Shown here: positions 36,011-48,000 of the stretch, one piece after another
Layout of the letters: every line of letters starts with the position of its first letter
Position numbering within the stretch: position 1 is the stretch's first letter
Source of the DNA: Lagopus muta
Taxonomy: Eukaryota; Chordata; Aves; Galliformes; Phasianidae
Length of the DNA stretch: 64,000 nt
Direction: 5' to 3'
NCBI RefSeq assembly: GCF_023343835.1
Contig: NC_064437.1
Span: 49,240,972 to 49,304,971, forward strand
Position numbers and translations under genes: made by a program
The notes under the pieces: model-generated
The model's database searches: none
Told to the model about the DNA's origin: nothing
What the model saw: only the letters and a program-made list of their open reading frames with translations

Positions 36011-39000
36011 AAAGGAGATCCTACAGCGACCCCAGAGAAACCTTTTCCATTGCATTAGTAACCATAATCCAGATTTTCCCCATACGTCCTCTACCAGTGC
36101 TCCATAATATGTTAAACACATTACCAGTCTATAATTTCCAGCTGCCAATGGGCTGTCAGTGACCCAAGAGGTGCTGACAGAGGGGCACAATGAGGCCAGA
36201 CAAGGGACCCTCATCAGAAATGATCATTACTGACGCCACTACAAGCAAGTTTGCTCATTGTTGTTTTTTCTGGCACAGAACAGAGGGGTAGTCAGAGGCC
36301 ACTTAATGCCCTTGAGCATTGGGAGATTTCTTACCAATACAAATGGGAGAGGTACAGGGATCAGGAGTCAGACATAAGCCTTTGTCTCTTACCTGCCCCA
36401 GAGGGTCAGGTTTCCTTCCACTTTGTAAGTATTTATTGTTTCAGAAGAAGGATGGTAGGGAGGTCACAGGGGAGAGTGAACAGTGAGATAATAAAGGATA
36501 ATATTGCTTCCAAAAGCGTGTCTGCTTTTTCCAACAGTATTAGCTACTCTAATAAGAGATGTTATCTCCTTCTACAAACTTTGACTGGCCTATATCCTTT
36601 CATCACAGCCTCAACAACATTACTACTGCAGGAAAAAGGATTTGCAGGCTGTGTATGCAGGCAAATGAGTCTAGTTCTTCAGTGGTGGGTTGCATCAGAG
36701 ACTGGGAGGGAAGCTTTCGTGGGGAACTGCTCTTCCACAGTGATTTTGGGCAGCCATTCCTGAAGAAAACACAGCCAATTTGCCATGCTCTTGGTTATGA
36801 AAAGAACAATTTGATGATTTGGTGTTTTGTTGTTGTTGAAATTCTTGTGTTAGCATGAGAAAGGCAGAGGGAGCTGAGGGGCATTGGGAGCTCCTATCAG
36901 AGACTGGCTTCCACCAAAATAATCAGCACTTGGAGCCAGGGCCAAGCAATTATCTAAGCACAAGAGTTGTCAGGGAAGGAATGAATCAGGTTCTGCAAAG
37001 GGTACAGTAATGTCTTGAGAAAGGGTGGTCTTCAGCATCATTTCTCTTTCCCTCTTTAGAAGTGACAATTAAAGATTTACAGATATTGCTGATGAAGATA
37101 GGCTTCTTCCTACAAATTTGTAGCAGTACAGGCTTGGAGCCTGAGTGATCTCTGATCAGCCTTGGTACATTAGCCATGATGGGGATTATATTGCATGGGT
37201 TAAGGGGCAAACAGGAAATTCAGGCCTGAGATTAGAGCTATTTAAACACCTCTTGAGTTTGATGTAAAACAGCTCCTCTGTGCTTCCTACCAACAAGAGA
37301 TCTTTCTCCCCTAAGTAGCTTAAAGTCTGAGAAGAGCTTGGGCTAGAATTTGCTCATCTATCAACCAGGTTTGTAGTCATGTTTCTCATGAAAAAGGAAG
37401 AAATGAGGAAATAGGAACAGCACAAGCTGAGTCTGAAGTGGATTCTGAATGGATCTAAGGTTCAGATCCAAGCAGCTGCAGCCATCATTTCCCGAAAAAT
37501 GCCAGGGCAAGCACTGCCCATAGCAGAACTATTGCATTTTGCCTTTAAAAAAAAGCACCAAGAAGATTTCTATGTATTTGGCTTTTGTTTATGAAGGAAA
37601 TAGATTTTCATTCCCCATTCTAAAGCCAACCTGGGACATCAGAGACTGTTATTTCTTTTAAAAAATGAAACACAATTGTCAATAATTAAATGATTCTGGG
37701 TAGAGAAAGTGCAGTATGACTGGGGGTCAGAACTTTGTTTTTTTTAAAGCAGCTGTAGCAGGCAGTTGGTTGTTCACAAAGTTCCTGTTTCTCTTTCTGA
37801 GCCTTCAGTTCCCAGCACTATTCCAATGGGAAGAACAAATCATTCCAAGGAAAGACAACAGAAAGTTAACGTGCTCACACCATCCTAGGTACTTGGAGGC
37901 AAAGAACACACATCAGATCTGATTCAGGGACCCAGACACCAACTTTGGAGGACAAAATCCTTTTCCACAAGATCATGGCAAGAATAGCTAACGTTTTCAT
38001 ATACCTGCTATACTGCTCTGACTCAGTAGATATCTTGAGTCAAGCAGTGTGCATAAGGATATATTTCCCAGCGGGGATTTTTCATCCCTTGGATATAAGG
38101 CCACTGACCAATCTTTTCCAGTCAGGAAGCTTCAGTTGTCTGTTTGCATCTATCTAATGATGGAGAGAGGAAGAGCACATTTTAATTAGAACATTTGAAC
38201 TCAATTTGAACTCCACAAAGACTGGTGAGGTTCAGGATGCCAGCTCAGGTGCTGTTCACTTTAAAGAGCAAATGCCAAAAGGAAGTGAGAGAGAGGGAAA
38301 GGGAGAGAAAGATCCTAATAAGGACTGTGCAGACAGGAGCTTGATTCCACTTAAGGCACCCTAGTGGGCCATCATAGCTTTGGGTGACTTATCTCTTCCT
38401 GACACATGCTGAAAGCTGCTCATATACTAGGTTTTATTTTAAAAATAGAACCATCCTTAAAATTATATAGATTTCAGTGACTGGTGGAAGCCTGCAAGGC
38501 GGATGGAAGTTGGGAAACAGTTTATGAATGAGTTTGAACACTGTGTTGCTCCAAGATCTAGAATAAAGTGTTCCTGTAAATGCTTCCAAAAGCATGTTTA
38601 CAGAACTATGCTCTCAATCTGAAGGCTTGCTGGAGTCCCTGAACTCTGCCAGTAGCCTTTTGAAACCATTTTCTGCTGTTGGCTTTAAAACTGTAGAATT
38701 GATCACAGCCAGCCAGAACATGGCACCATGAATGGACTTCAGATTTAGCTAATCAGGTTGCCCTCCCAGCACTACACTGATTTACACTCAGCAGACATTT
38801 ACACAGTTCCTTCCTAATAGCAGCCAGGAGACCTGACAGAAGTGTTCAGCTTTAAAATTTGATTTGCTTAAAAGCTTGGGGAAGGTGAATGGAGAAACTG
38901 CAGAGCAAAAGCATCAGCAGTGCAAGGAAATTCAGGCCCAGAATTACGCAATAGTCTTCATTTTGACAAGAACCACTGGGACTCAGTCACTGCCCTCCAC

Positions 39001-39500
39001 ACCACTGCAGCTTGAGCAGAAAAATCCACCTACTTTCACAGGTCCGTCTGTAACAGTCTATTAAGCTATTTCATTTGGACTCACAAGGTTCCACGTGCTT
39101 GACAGTAGATCAGACCATAGTTTTCCACATAAGGAATGTATTATTTTAGGGATGCAATTAACTACGCAAAGGGCTTCCTAATGAAGTGTCCCTTTTCTAT
39201 ACCACATTGCACTGGAATCCTGATGCAAAATTGAAAAAGGAATTGAAATAGGGACCTCCCTAATCCTCTGTTCTACAGAAACAACCTATGGTTTTCTCAG
39301 GATTTTCTCAATTTATACTGCTTGAAAATGGAAGAAATTCAAGCCCACACAGCTTATTTTAAATGGATCATTATGAACATCAGCATCATATAAGATACCC
39401 TGCACACAACTCCCTGACAAATCCCCACCAGCCTGGAAGAGCACTTCCAGACTTCTCTGGTAGCAATGGAAACCCCATGAAAACCATCTCTGTGCTCCCC
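36011..39500. other. No gene recognised
   Basis: A 170-codon plus-strand frame at 36251-36763 has no recognisable domain and no plausible start context, so I leave it uncalled. A purine-rich tract (GAGAGAGAGGGAAAGGGAG type) lies at about 38285-38312. The rest is unique. Confidence 0.5.
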
Positions 39501-39540
39501 CCCGCCTCCCCCCCCCCCCCCCCCCCAAAAAAAAAAAAAA
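39501..39540. repeat. Poly-C followed by poly-A
   Basis: CCCGCCT, then 19 C (39508-39526) running directly into 14 A (39527-39540). The complementary strand is a G-run that could form a G-quadruplex. Such a junction is prone to assembly and sequencing error. The glycine-rich frames read across it on the minus strand are artefacts. Confidence 0.93.
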
Positions 39541-39619
39541 CCCAAGAAAATGACCTGATAATTTTATTCTGCAAATGAAACTAATCATAGCAGAAAGCCA
39601 ACTCAAGGTTTCCATGTAC

Positions 39620-39896
39620 GCCTGATAGGACAAGGGGAAATGGTTTCCAGTTAAGAGGAGATTTATATTGGATATAAGAATTTATTTATTTTTTTACAAT
39701 AAGGGTGGTAGGCACTGGCATAGGTTGCCCAGAGAGGCGGTGGCTGCCCGGATCCTGAAGACATCCAAAATCAGGCTGTACAGGGCTCTGAGAATTGTGA
39801 TCATTCAGTAGGCGTCCCCATTCACTGCAGGGGAGTGGGGACAAATGATCTTTTTAAAGGTCCCTTTCAATTCAAACAATTCTCTGATTCTATGAA
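39620..39896 (+). mobile_element. CR1 LINE 3' fragment, sense orientation
   Basis: Starts at 'gataggacaaggggaaatgg' and reads 'tttccagttaagaggaga', 'ttggatataag', 'aagggtggtaggcactgg', 'ggttgcccagagagg', 'catccaaaatcaggctg', 'ctgcaggggagtgg', 'atctttttaaaggtccc', ending TCTCTGATTCTATGA. The 3' tail is complete and the 5' end truncated. A T-rich insertion (about 39688-39698) interrupts the 'aagaa...ttttttac' segment. Confidence 0.92.
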
Positions 39897-40930
39897 TTAC
39901 CAACTGCCAAAGCTGCACCATTTTTACAGAACTGCATCTGCTGCATGCAAGACCTACCTTCCTGATGCTGCAATTACAAAACCTAAGACTCCATCTTCAG
40001 TGACAACACTGATGTAAAAGATTTTGAGCCTTGTCTTTGTCTGAGCTTTTTCAGGGTTGCTCAAGTAAGGCCACCTCATTGCCTGTATCACTGCGATGAT
40101 CCAAGATGCTGAACCAGATCAATCTTTAGTGGAACAAATCTGCTGGGACCAGGAGGTCTGACAGGTTTTGCCACCAAATATTAACACTTTAGATCCAAAG
40201 AACAGAACACAGAAGTCACTGTTAGGAGCCTCGAAAGAGACTGACCTGATGTTGAACATTCTTTCCCAGTCTGTGGCCACAGAGGGACTTCTCACTTGAT
40301 GATGTAGTGTGATCCAGTTGCACAATGCAGGCTTACCACAATTTCAACTACTTTTCATCTGATGGCCTGAGTGGAGAAAGCAGAGCCAGGGCTTCTGCAG
40401 GCAGACCTGGCTCAGACAAAGTGAGTGACAAGGCTGGATAAGACTATGTTGTGGTTTGCCTGTTAATAGATGGCATTTATTGTCTTTCTGTTCTTAGGGC
40501 CAGATCATGTCCCTCATCTTGGAAGCATGAGTTAGTTGGAAGATCTGAACTATAGCTTGAGTTAAGTATGAAGCTAGCTATAGAAATACTGGACTTACAG
40601 CAATAAAGAAATGCAAACTTGTCCCATTGCACGTTCTATGGGTTTGAAATTGCAAAAACATCCTTAGATAAGCTTTATTTGAGAGACAGCAAACTAGTAT
40701 GACCTACTCTTTGAAGTCTGGAGAGTGGAAAAAATAGTTTATACATAATGACAATTCCCTGCAGCCACATCTGCCCCTCTTATATGTGACCAGGCTCACC
40801 TGCTTCTTTCCTTTAGCTCTGGATCAATGCTGAAGACAAGACACTGCCTTCTGCTTAACTCCACAAGCTCCTTAGTGCATGTAGAAGCCTTTGGCCACGT
40901 AGAATTTTTTGTTTTTCCTGTGTGGTGTGT
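39897..40930. other. No gene recognised
   Basis: Unique sequence; no convincing frame or repeat. Confidence 0.5.
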
Positions 40931-40976
40931 ACATATATATATATATATATATATTATTTATTTATTTATTTTTTTA
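40931..40976. repeat. (TA)n then (TTTA)n microsatellite
   Basis: About eleven AT dinucleotides (40933-40954), followed by four TTTA/TTAT units and a T run. Compound microsatellites of this form are often polymorphic in length. Confidence 0.95.
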
Positions 40977-41109
40977 ACAGATTATCAACAGCAGCATTAG
41001 AATGAAATCTAGGTGCTTCTGAAATCTGTGATTAAACTGCAAGTGACTTAACAGGGCCAACGTTGCAGCCTGCAGGCTTAATGTGCTGTAACAATAATGA
41101 ATTCCAGGC

Positions 41110-41190
41110 ACTGACTTTGATGTCACCTTATATGTTGATGATATCAAATTGCAGAAAGAACTGTCACTATTAAGAGCCCTCAAATACCTG
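41110..41190 (+). other. Possible ancient LINE RT active-site relic
   Basis: The plus strand at 41128-41151 encodes L-Y-V-D-D-I-K-L. LINE reverse transcriptases of the CR1/L2 group have F-A-D-D-T-K-L at the catalytic site. The nucleotide wording 'tatgttgatgatatcaaatt' resembles the old CR1 form 'tttgcagatgatacaaaatt'. Similarity is weak on both sides, so this may be coincidence. Confidence 0.22.
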
Positions 41191-43036
41191 AACAAAGTTG
41201 TGATCATTAATCCAAGTTCTGAAATGAGGAAATATGACTGCATTGTTTTTTCCTCATTTCTTGAAAGAAAACAACAGATTTTTAAACTAGATGTCACATA
41301 TTTGTTAGATATATTACGTAGTCCCCTTTTCTCCCTCTTATTACCTCCCCCAGAAGTTTAAAATTTCATCCAAGACACAAATATCCTGAAAGCAATATGC
41401 GAGTTATAATGAAGAAATGAAATACCTGCGAGCTGTAGGACAAATTACACTTCTGTTATGCTGGGGCAATTCCAGTAAGACAGGGGGCAGAATTCAGCTA
41501 TGTGTCTGAAATCAAGTAGTTGAATCTACAATATTAGAAGCTCTTTACAAACACGTTTCTCAAAGCAATTATAAATACACCAAAGGAAATGTCCAAGGCT
41601 AGCCAAGATAATCAAAAAAGTTCCTTAAGCCAACATCCTATATTCTCCTAAGATAAACTCAAACAGCAATTTTATTTATTGTTTCCCAAGTCTCTTGATA
41701 GACCCAAAAAAAGGAAAGAAGAATTAGAGGAAAGGACAACAAAACAACTATAACAGTTACAAGGGAAGCATTTTGAAACTGGATTCTCCAGTACAGTCTG
41801 TACCAGCCTGAAGAATAAACGTTTTGAAATAGAGCAGAGAAACAACATCAACCAGAAGGCATCAACTGGGCTTTGGACACTGGGACAGAACCTTTGGAAG
41901 ACCTCCTACATGCAATTGCAAAAGCCATACAAGCAGTCATCTTTTTCTATGCCACTGTACATAGAAAGATGTGAGAACAGAACAGACATTCCTGCTGAAT
42001 TGAAATAAATGCTTCTGCCTTCACAAGAGCCCAATGACAGACAAAGGAGAAGGACAGAGAAGGATTTGTCTAAGAAGTTCAAGAAGAGAGATAAAAGTGT
42101 GTCCTGCAGAGGAACATATTTTCTCAGCACACTTACCCTGGTCCCATGCTGTCAGTGAAGAATATTTCAGACTGGAGAGAGAAAAATTGCAACCCAGGAA
42201 CACAGAAGGACAGATCTGCCAACATGTGTGACTATGCTAGTATAAAGGAAGGCACATAATAACTAATTTCCAAAAGAAAGTCAAAGGCAGTGATGCTTGT
42301 GGCATGAACCTAAGCTGTACCAGTGCTGCCATTTTCCAGATGAGCCATTAAATCACTCAGTTATTAAAATACTGTGGCAACTTCTGCAAGTGAAGCAACA
42401 CTCTGCATAGCACTGTGGACAGACTCCAGCTCAAGGCACTTCACACTTCCTGCTCCTTTGATCTCCCATGTTCAGCAGTACCATAATTTTGCTGTAGCAC
42501 CACTGAGGCTGCAGCTCAGTCACCTGCCATGCCCAGGATCCTGTAGTCCCTGCTAGGCAGTGCCTTGAGCACCAGTGGGTACTGTAGCCCAACAGTTTCA
42601 CTGTACGTTACATCTGGCTACATCACTCCACTGTGGAGGCATAAATAATTTTTGAATGAACTCTTACTCATGGGTGGTGTCTGAGGTAACACTTCAACAC
42701 CAGATCCCATGGAAGCATTCATAAGTGCTCGTATAGAACATCTAGAAGTGTTTGAATTTCCTCATTTCAAAGAGGAACAGACCTCATTCTTTAGTCCTTG
42801 CAGCAACTTTACTTGATTACAAATGCTGAATTCCCATACCTAGCCTTCCTGCCAGATACAGATTGGTGCTGCTGGTTGATGCTGTCAGTGGCAGACCTAA
42901 GGCAAGGGAATGGCTGGAGCTGCCTAACAGAAAGTATCAGAGCTGCTTCCACCTCTCCCAAAGATGCTGCAATCCTGCAAGAGTTCCAAGAACATCAGAA
43001 ATATTTATTTTGCTTTCCTAATTCTTTAGTCCCAGG
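41191..43036. other. No gene recognised
   Basis: AT-rich unique DNA with short frames only; no repeat ends. Confidence 0.5.
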
Positions 43037-43075
43037 TTTTTGTTTGTTTGTTTGTTTGTTTGTTTTTCTTTTTTA
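43037..43075. repeat. (TTTG)n microsatellite with T-rich tail
   Basis: About seven TTTG units followed by TTTTTCTTTTTT. A simple repeat with no retroposon body identified beside it. Confidence 0.95.
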
Positions 43076-44739
43076 ACTCCTGTCCCTGCAGTGCTATTCA
43101 CAAATGCAGCTCTGGTGTGCAATAACGAAGTTTTATCACAAAAACACTGAAAGGAAACTTGGAAATGAAGTATCCATAAGCTAGTTTCGAATCATAGAAC
43201 CAAAAACAAAATGTGGATGGCATTGGCTGACAACCAATTTCCAACCAGTAGCATAGCCAGAGACTGAAATTCCTTGCACTTCTACTCCAGTCAAAGGAAA
43301 TGTTATCATCCTTAGACTCAGTCCTACAATCCATCTTCCTTTGAGCATCTGGCAAGACCACTATCCTGGAGTGAACAACCCAGCGTTTCTCTCTTTTGGT
43401 TAAAGATAGCCTTTGTGCATCACAGAAGTTGTATGCTCTGCACAGATTCATGATGCTGCAGCAACTCAGTAGAAGTGGATTAGCCCCAAACAAGATGTGA
43501 ATTTTATCAACCTGCTTGCTCATGAAGCAAGGTTTATTGATTCAATATGTGATGCAACAAATCCAAACTAAAATGCTCCGAAGAGTATTTTTAATAAAAG
43601 AGAGCCAAAGATGTGCATAGCCTCAGAGGTGTCCAGCTGCAGCTACAGCTCAGGTGCTTCTCCTGGATGGGAACCTCTCCTCAGTGCTGAAGCTGAAACA
43701 TTTTATTCCCACAGCTTGCATACTGCAGTCTCCAAGTGATGCAACTACATGCTAATTAGGGTCCCACAGGTATTTTGTTTCCTTACTGAGTAGTAGATTA
43801 TAAAATAAAACACTCTGACCCACAATCTGTTTTTCCACTCTACAAATTAAATAACTCTGAGAACAGTGTTCCTCAATCAGACCACACGCACAAAACTCTT
43901 GACATTATTTCTTTATCTTGCACATTAAGTACATTTGACCAATGTAAGTATCTGGAAGTCTACCAGAAGCCCTTGGTAAAATTGTAGGAGGTTCATAACA
44001 GGTACAGCTCAATCCATTCTGCAGCTTGCCCTTCTTGAACTGCTGCAGCTTTCCAAAGCAACATTAGTGTTGTATTTTCTCCTCACTAGGCCTACATGCT
44101 GCCTATGATCATCAACTCTCCATTCAAAGGAATAATAGGAATTAAAAAAAAGCAGAAATTCTCTCCCCTGCACATTTCTAAACAGTAGTGAGATAGGGGC
44201 AGCAAGACATCACAGCTGAGAGAGAGTAGGCAGGATTGTACTTTGAACAGAAATATCCTCCTGATCTGTTTAGCAGTTATCAGCACTCAGGAAAAATCAA
44301 ATGGAAACAAGGCAAGCATCCTTGTGCTCTGCCAGAAAGGGAAGAATATCCTACCAATCAAGGAGCTGAAAACCAGGAAGGGTATTTGGATGTTAGAGTA
44401 TTTTTATGTGAAGTGTCCAAGCCTCATAAAATGCTGCCTGGCACCAGCCCGAGCCCCTGCCTGATGCACAGACTCAGCTCCAGAGTGGGGTCTGCGTAAC
44501 ACTGGAGTTGTTCAAGAGTGTGTGACTGCAAACTACAGCCTCACTGAAAGCAGAATATCTTGCAGGATACGGAATATTAGGTAGACTAAATTTTCTAGAC
44601 ATAAATTGCAAAAAGGTTCTACATATTGGAAAACCAGTCCAATCATAATTTATGACTAACACTTAACGTGCTCCATAATATGCTGGATCCAAGTCCAGAA
44701 AAGCTGTACTCACCCACTTTGTGAAGGAGTTCTCTGCCT
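43076..44739. other. No gene recognised
   Basis: A 141-codon minus-strand frame (43098-43523) has aromatic- and cysteine-rich stretches but no family I recognise. I treat it as chance. The rest is unique. Confidence 0.5.
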
Positions 44740-44975
44740 ATACATCACTCCATCTCAATATGAAGACTAAGTTCAAGAGATGCTCTCCCTTCAGTGGCTA
44801 GCTCAGAGTGGATCCACACTGAGTCCACTCCTCCTGGTCAGGTGAGCACCACAAGTGATAACAATTTGCCTGTGTTCCCTGGACCAACCACATCCCTTCA
44901 CCAGCTGCTCAATCGCCAGTTCAAGCTGTGACCGAACAGCTCCTCTACAGTGGGCAGACAGGGAAGGAGTGAGGG
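44740..44975. repeat. LTR-like dispersed repeat, copy B
   Basis: Second copy of the segment at 22250-22465. Shared blocks in the same order and on the same strand are 'agagatgctctccc...tggctagctcag', 'gtggatccacactgagtccactcct', 'ggtcaggtga' and, best preserved, 44910-44952 (CAATC...AGTTCAAGCTGTGACCGAACAGCTCC...TACAGT). Divergence between the copies is substantial, so both are old. Its right part runs into the CR1-like end at 44976. Family not identified. Confidence 0.5.
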
Positions 44976-45018
44976 ATCTGGATGATTGCAGAGGTGAACC
45001 TTAACAATTCTATGATTC
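44976..45018 (+). mobile_element. CR1-like 3' end stub
   Basis: 'gagggatctggatgattgca' is followed by 'gaggtgaaccttaacaattc' and TATGATTCC, matching the sense CR1 ending '...ccaaccttaacaattctatgattcta'. Only about 40 bases remain. It abuts the LTR-like segment, so it could belong to the same insertion or be a separate stub. Confidence 0.5.
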
Positions 45019-48000
45019 CTGGTTTCATGTCTGAAGTTGTGCTTTATCTAGAGCTCAGATAAAGCATATCTAAAGATAAAGATAACTGGAACAGGCAGGA
45101 TTTTACCTTTCCTCCTTTCTCAACTCCCACTTCTTTCTTCCTCTTTATCACCTGAAGAGGCTAAAGAGTACAAAAGTACCAAGGTGGGAAAAATCCAGCT
45201 TGTATAAACACATCTGCTATTTCCTAGAAAGTGAAATGAAGACAGCAAGGTCTCTGAAAAAGCATTTGTTCAGAGGAAGCAGAGAGAACTAAGCACACAG
45301 AAATGTTGCAGAAAGACTGGAAGGCCCCTTAAAACCACACGCAACAGGGAGTTTCATGATTGGTCTGGCCCCAAAACTGTGTAAATAAATAACAGCAGTG
45401 GACTTCTTGATTAAGCAGACCTAGAAGCTGTGTTTATTTTCAGATACCATTCTGAAGTGAAAAGCAAGTGCACATTTCTGCATGAAAGCCAAGAAACTTT
45501 GGAGGATGAAGTGTTTCAAGTCAACATTTTTGCCTGGGAGGATGTTAAAAGGTGTAGCAGTGAGGAAAGAAAGATACAGGATTTCAGGCTGGCTCTGGTC
45601 TGTCTGGCCGAAGGGTTACAGCCATGACCAGGTAGCTAGGCTGGGGCTGGCCCTGACACAGGGCACAGTCAATCTCTTTGCCACCCTACTGCCTCATGGC
45701 AGACTGTGGGAAGAGAGCAGGGGCCATGCACCCTACAAGAGATCTTCATGCATGGGAAGGTGTCAGGCTCTCCTCATACCAACAGCTGGCACAGAACTGT
45801 CTAGACCTGGCTGATATTTTACAGATTTCACACAAGGAAACTCAAATGAAACACAAAAGACACATGCTTTTCTCTGGATGTCTCGGCCATGCCAAGCCTC
45901 AGAGGCCTTATCTGCCAGTACTGCAGTGAGACCCTGCATGTTATCAGTGGAAGACATTCCACCTTTCACTGCAGCCCTCTGGCTAAAATAGTCCATGCTG
46001 GACCCAAGTGCAGGCAATAAAATGTGGGTTTATTTTTTAAAGCAGCACCAGTATGGATTTTTATTTTAAATAAAACAAACAACTGCTAGTGGTCCTCTCC
46101 CACCTTCAGTCCCTTTGGTTGTTTCCCCCCACGCCTGCCCTTTCCTTCTCAGTCCTAGACATTTTACAAACACTTGTAAATAACCCTATCCAGGCCAAAC
46201 AGAGAGTCATTCTTCATCCTAAACAGTACATCAGGGATAGTTAAAAAACACTGTTGTTGACTGGAATGCTTTGTACAAAGGTGGAGGGAATCTAGGACTA
46301 TTTCTGTGTCTGGAAACAGATGACGAGTGTTTGTTTTTAACATAGTATGTTACAGATTAGATAATAAAATCTCAAACAGAAAACATTACACTCCACCACG
46401 TCTGAAATAAACTTGGAAGAGTTGTCTCAGTGAACTCCATCTCCTTTTGGGCCCTCACACTACCATGAGGTCAGAGCTGCAGGGATGGATCATTTCACAT
46501 CATTTGCTCAGTCAGTCACCAGGCAGGATAAATGACCCTTGCACTGTGTGGCCTGATGTGATCAGGAATAGAAGATCTGGTATCTGGGTCTTTGGGGAAG
46601 AGTTAATATGCCACTGCTGCAGCTGTGCCTGCTCTGATCAGCCATTCATTTCTAATAGAGTATGCATAACCATCAGCCTGCCTTGCAGGAAATATACTCA
46701 AAAAAGTAAGATTTTATGAGTTATCCAAGAGATTTAGGAAACTCATTTCCAGGTGTGGCTTAAGGTCTTTTGTTCCAGAGAAGCTGAAGCCTCATAAAAG
46801 TTGATAAGCTCTGTTTTCTTAAATACATTACAAATTGTTAAATTATAATCATTAGAACTGCATTAACATTGTTTGGACCCAAAACATTTGTGGATTTTTC
46901 AGAAAAGCAGGACACACTGAAAAAATTAACATGGATCAACCTGGAACATTTGATCACCTTGAAGCATTTAAAATGCTATGCTGAGTCCTTCCAGTGTAAG
47001 TCATTTAATTAACTGGCAGCGCACGGTTTTGGAACAAAGCAATAAAAAAAAAAATCAAAGCAGTCCAGCAGTATAACTCACAATTTTCAAAAGTATGTTT
47101 GCCTGTTAGTTTTGGATAAAAAATAAAAGCAAGCTCATTTTTATTCCTCATTCATTAGTGGGATTAAATCCCTGAAACTATTTAAAAACAAATATAGCAA
47201 ATCCATACTTTTTAGACTGAGTTAGATGAGTCAATCTTCTGCTAAGTAGAGTCAGTTGAAATAATTTGAGCAGAGCATCTCTCCACTCCCATATCTTCTC
47301 TTATCAAAAATGGGTCTGTTTCAACATTACAAACATCCATTTCCATAAAAAATGGATCACTTCCAGTGGAATTTTCCACAGAAGACACAAAACAAAGTGC
47401 AGAAGGCCCACAACATTTTGTTATGAGCTGACATGATGGCTGTTGCCTGCAATATACCATGGGAGATTTGCTGAGATGTGCTGCACAACCCTGCCTGGCA
47501 GCCGCTCACGTGTCCCTATAGTCCTCTAGGACATCGGGTGGCAAGGGGCAGCCATGAGTCTCCATGAGCCATGGGGCACCACTGGTTTTTGTGGGAAAAG
47601 GATATGCCAAGAGCAAGGTCAAACCTAAAACTGAAGGCAGCATTTTCAACATTTCTAAACCCATGATTTTCTTTGAAAAATAAACTCAGTTCAATTTTAT
47701 TTCAACTGCTTGTCCCAACTGTTTGTTTGTCCTTAGTGCTGAAATTACATTTCTTCCCATGGGAAGGGAATTATATTTTTCTGTCTTCTTTGATGTCAGT
47801 CATTCCACTGCCCCTAAATTTCATTTAAACACTCTAGGCATAATCCTAAACACTTTCCAATGCCACTTTTGTTCAGAAAAATCTTTGCCTCCTCTATAGC
47901 TTCCTTACATTTCTATGCACTTACCTAATTCCTTCTTGCATCAAAACACTGTAGCAAAGCAGTCTAGTTTATAAATACATTCTGAAGCAACAAAATAAAA

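Noticed and set aside
36251..36763. 170-codon plus-strand open frame
   Set aside because: No signal peptide, domain or family resemblance. It lies in unique non-coding sequence next to a CR1, and nothing in codon composition stands out.
39313..39633. Glycine-rich minus-strand frames
   Set aside because: Produced by the poly-C/poly-A junction at 39501-39540.
43185..43210. 'gaatcatagaacc' resembling a CR1 tail
   Set aside because: The following bases do not continue into the CR1 'ttggaagggacc' segment.
43098..43523. 141-codon minus-strand open frame
   Set aside because: No recognised family and no supporting splice or promoter context; probably chance.
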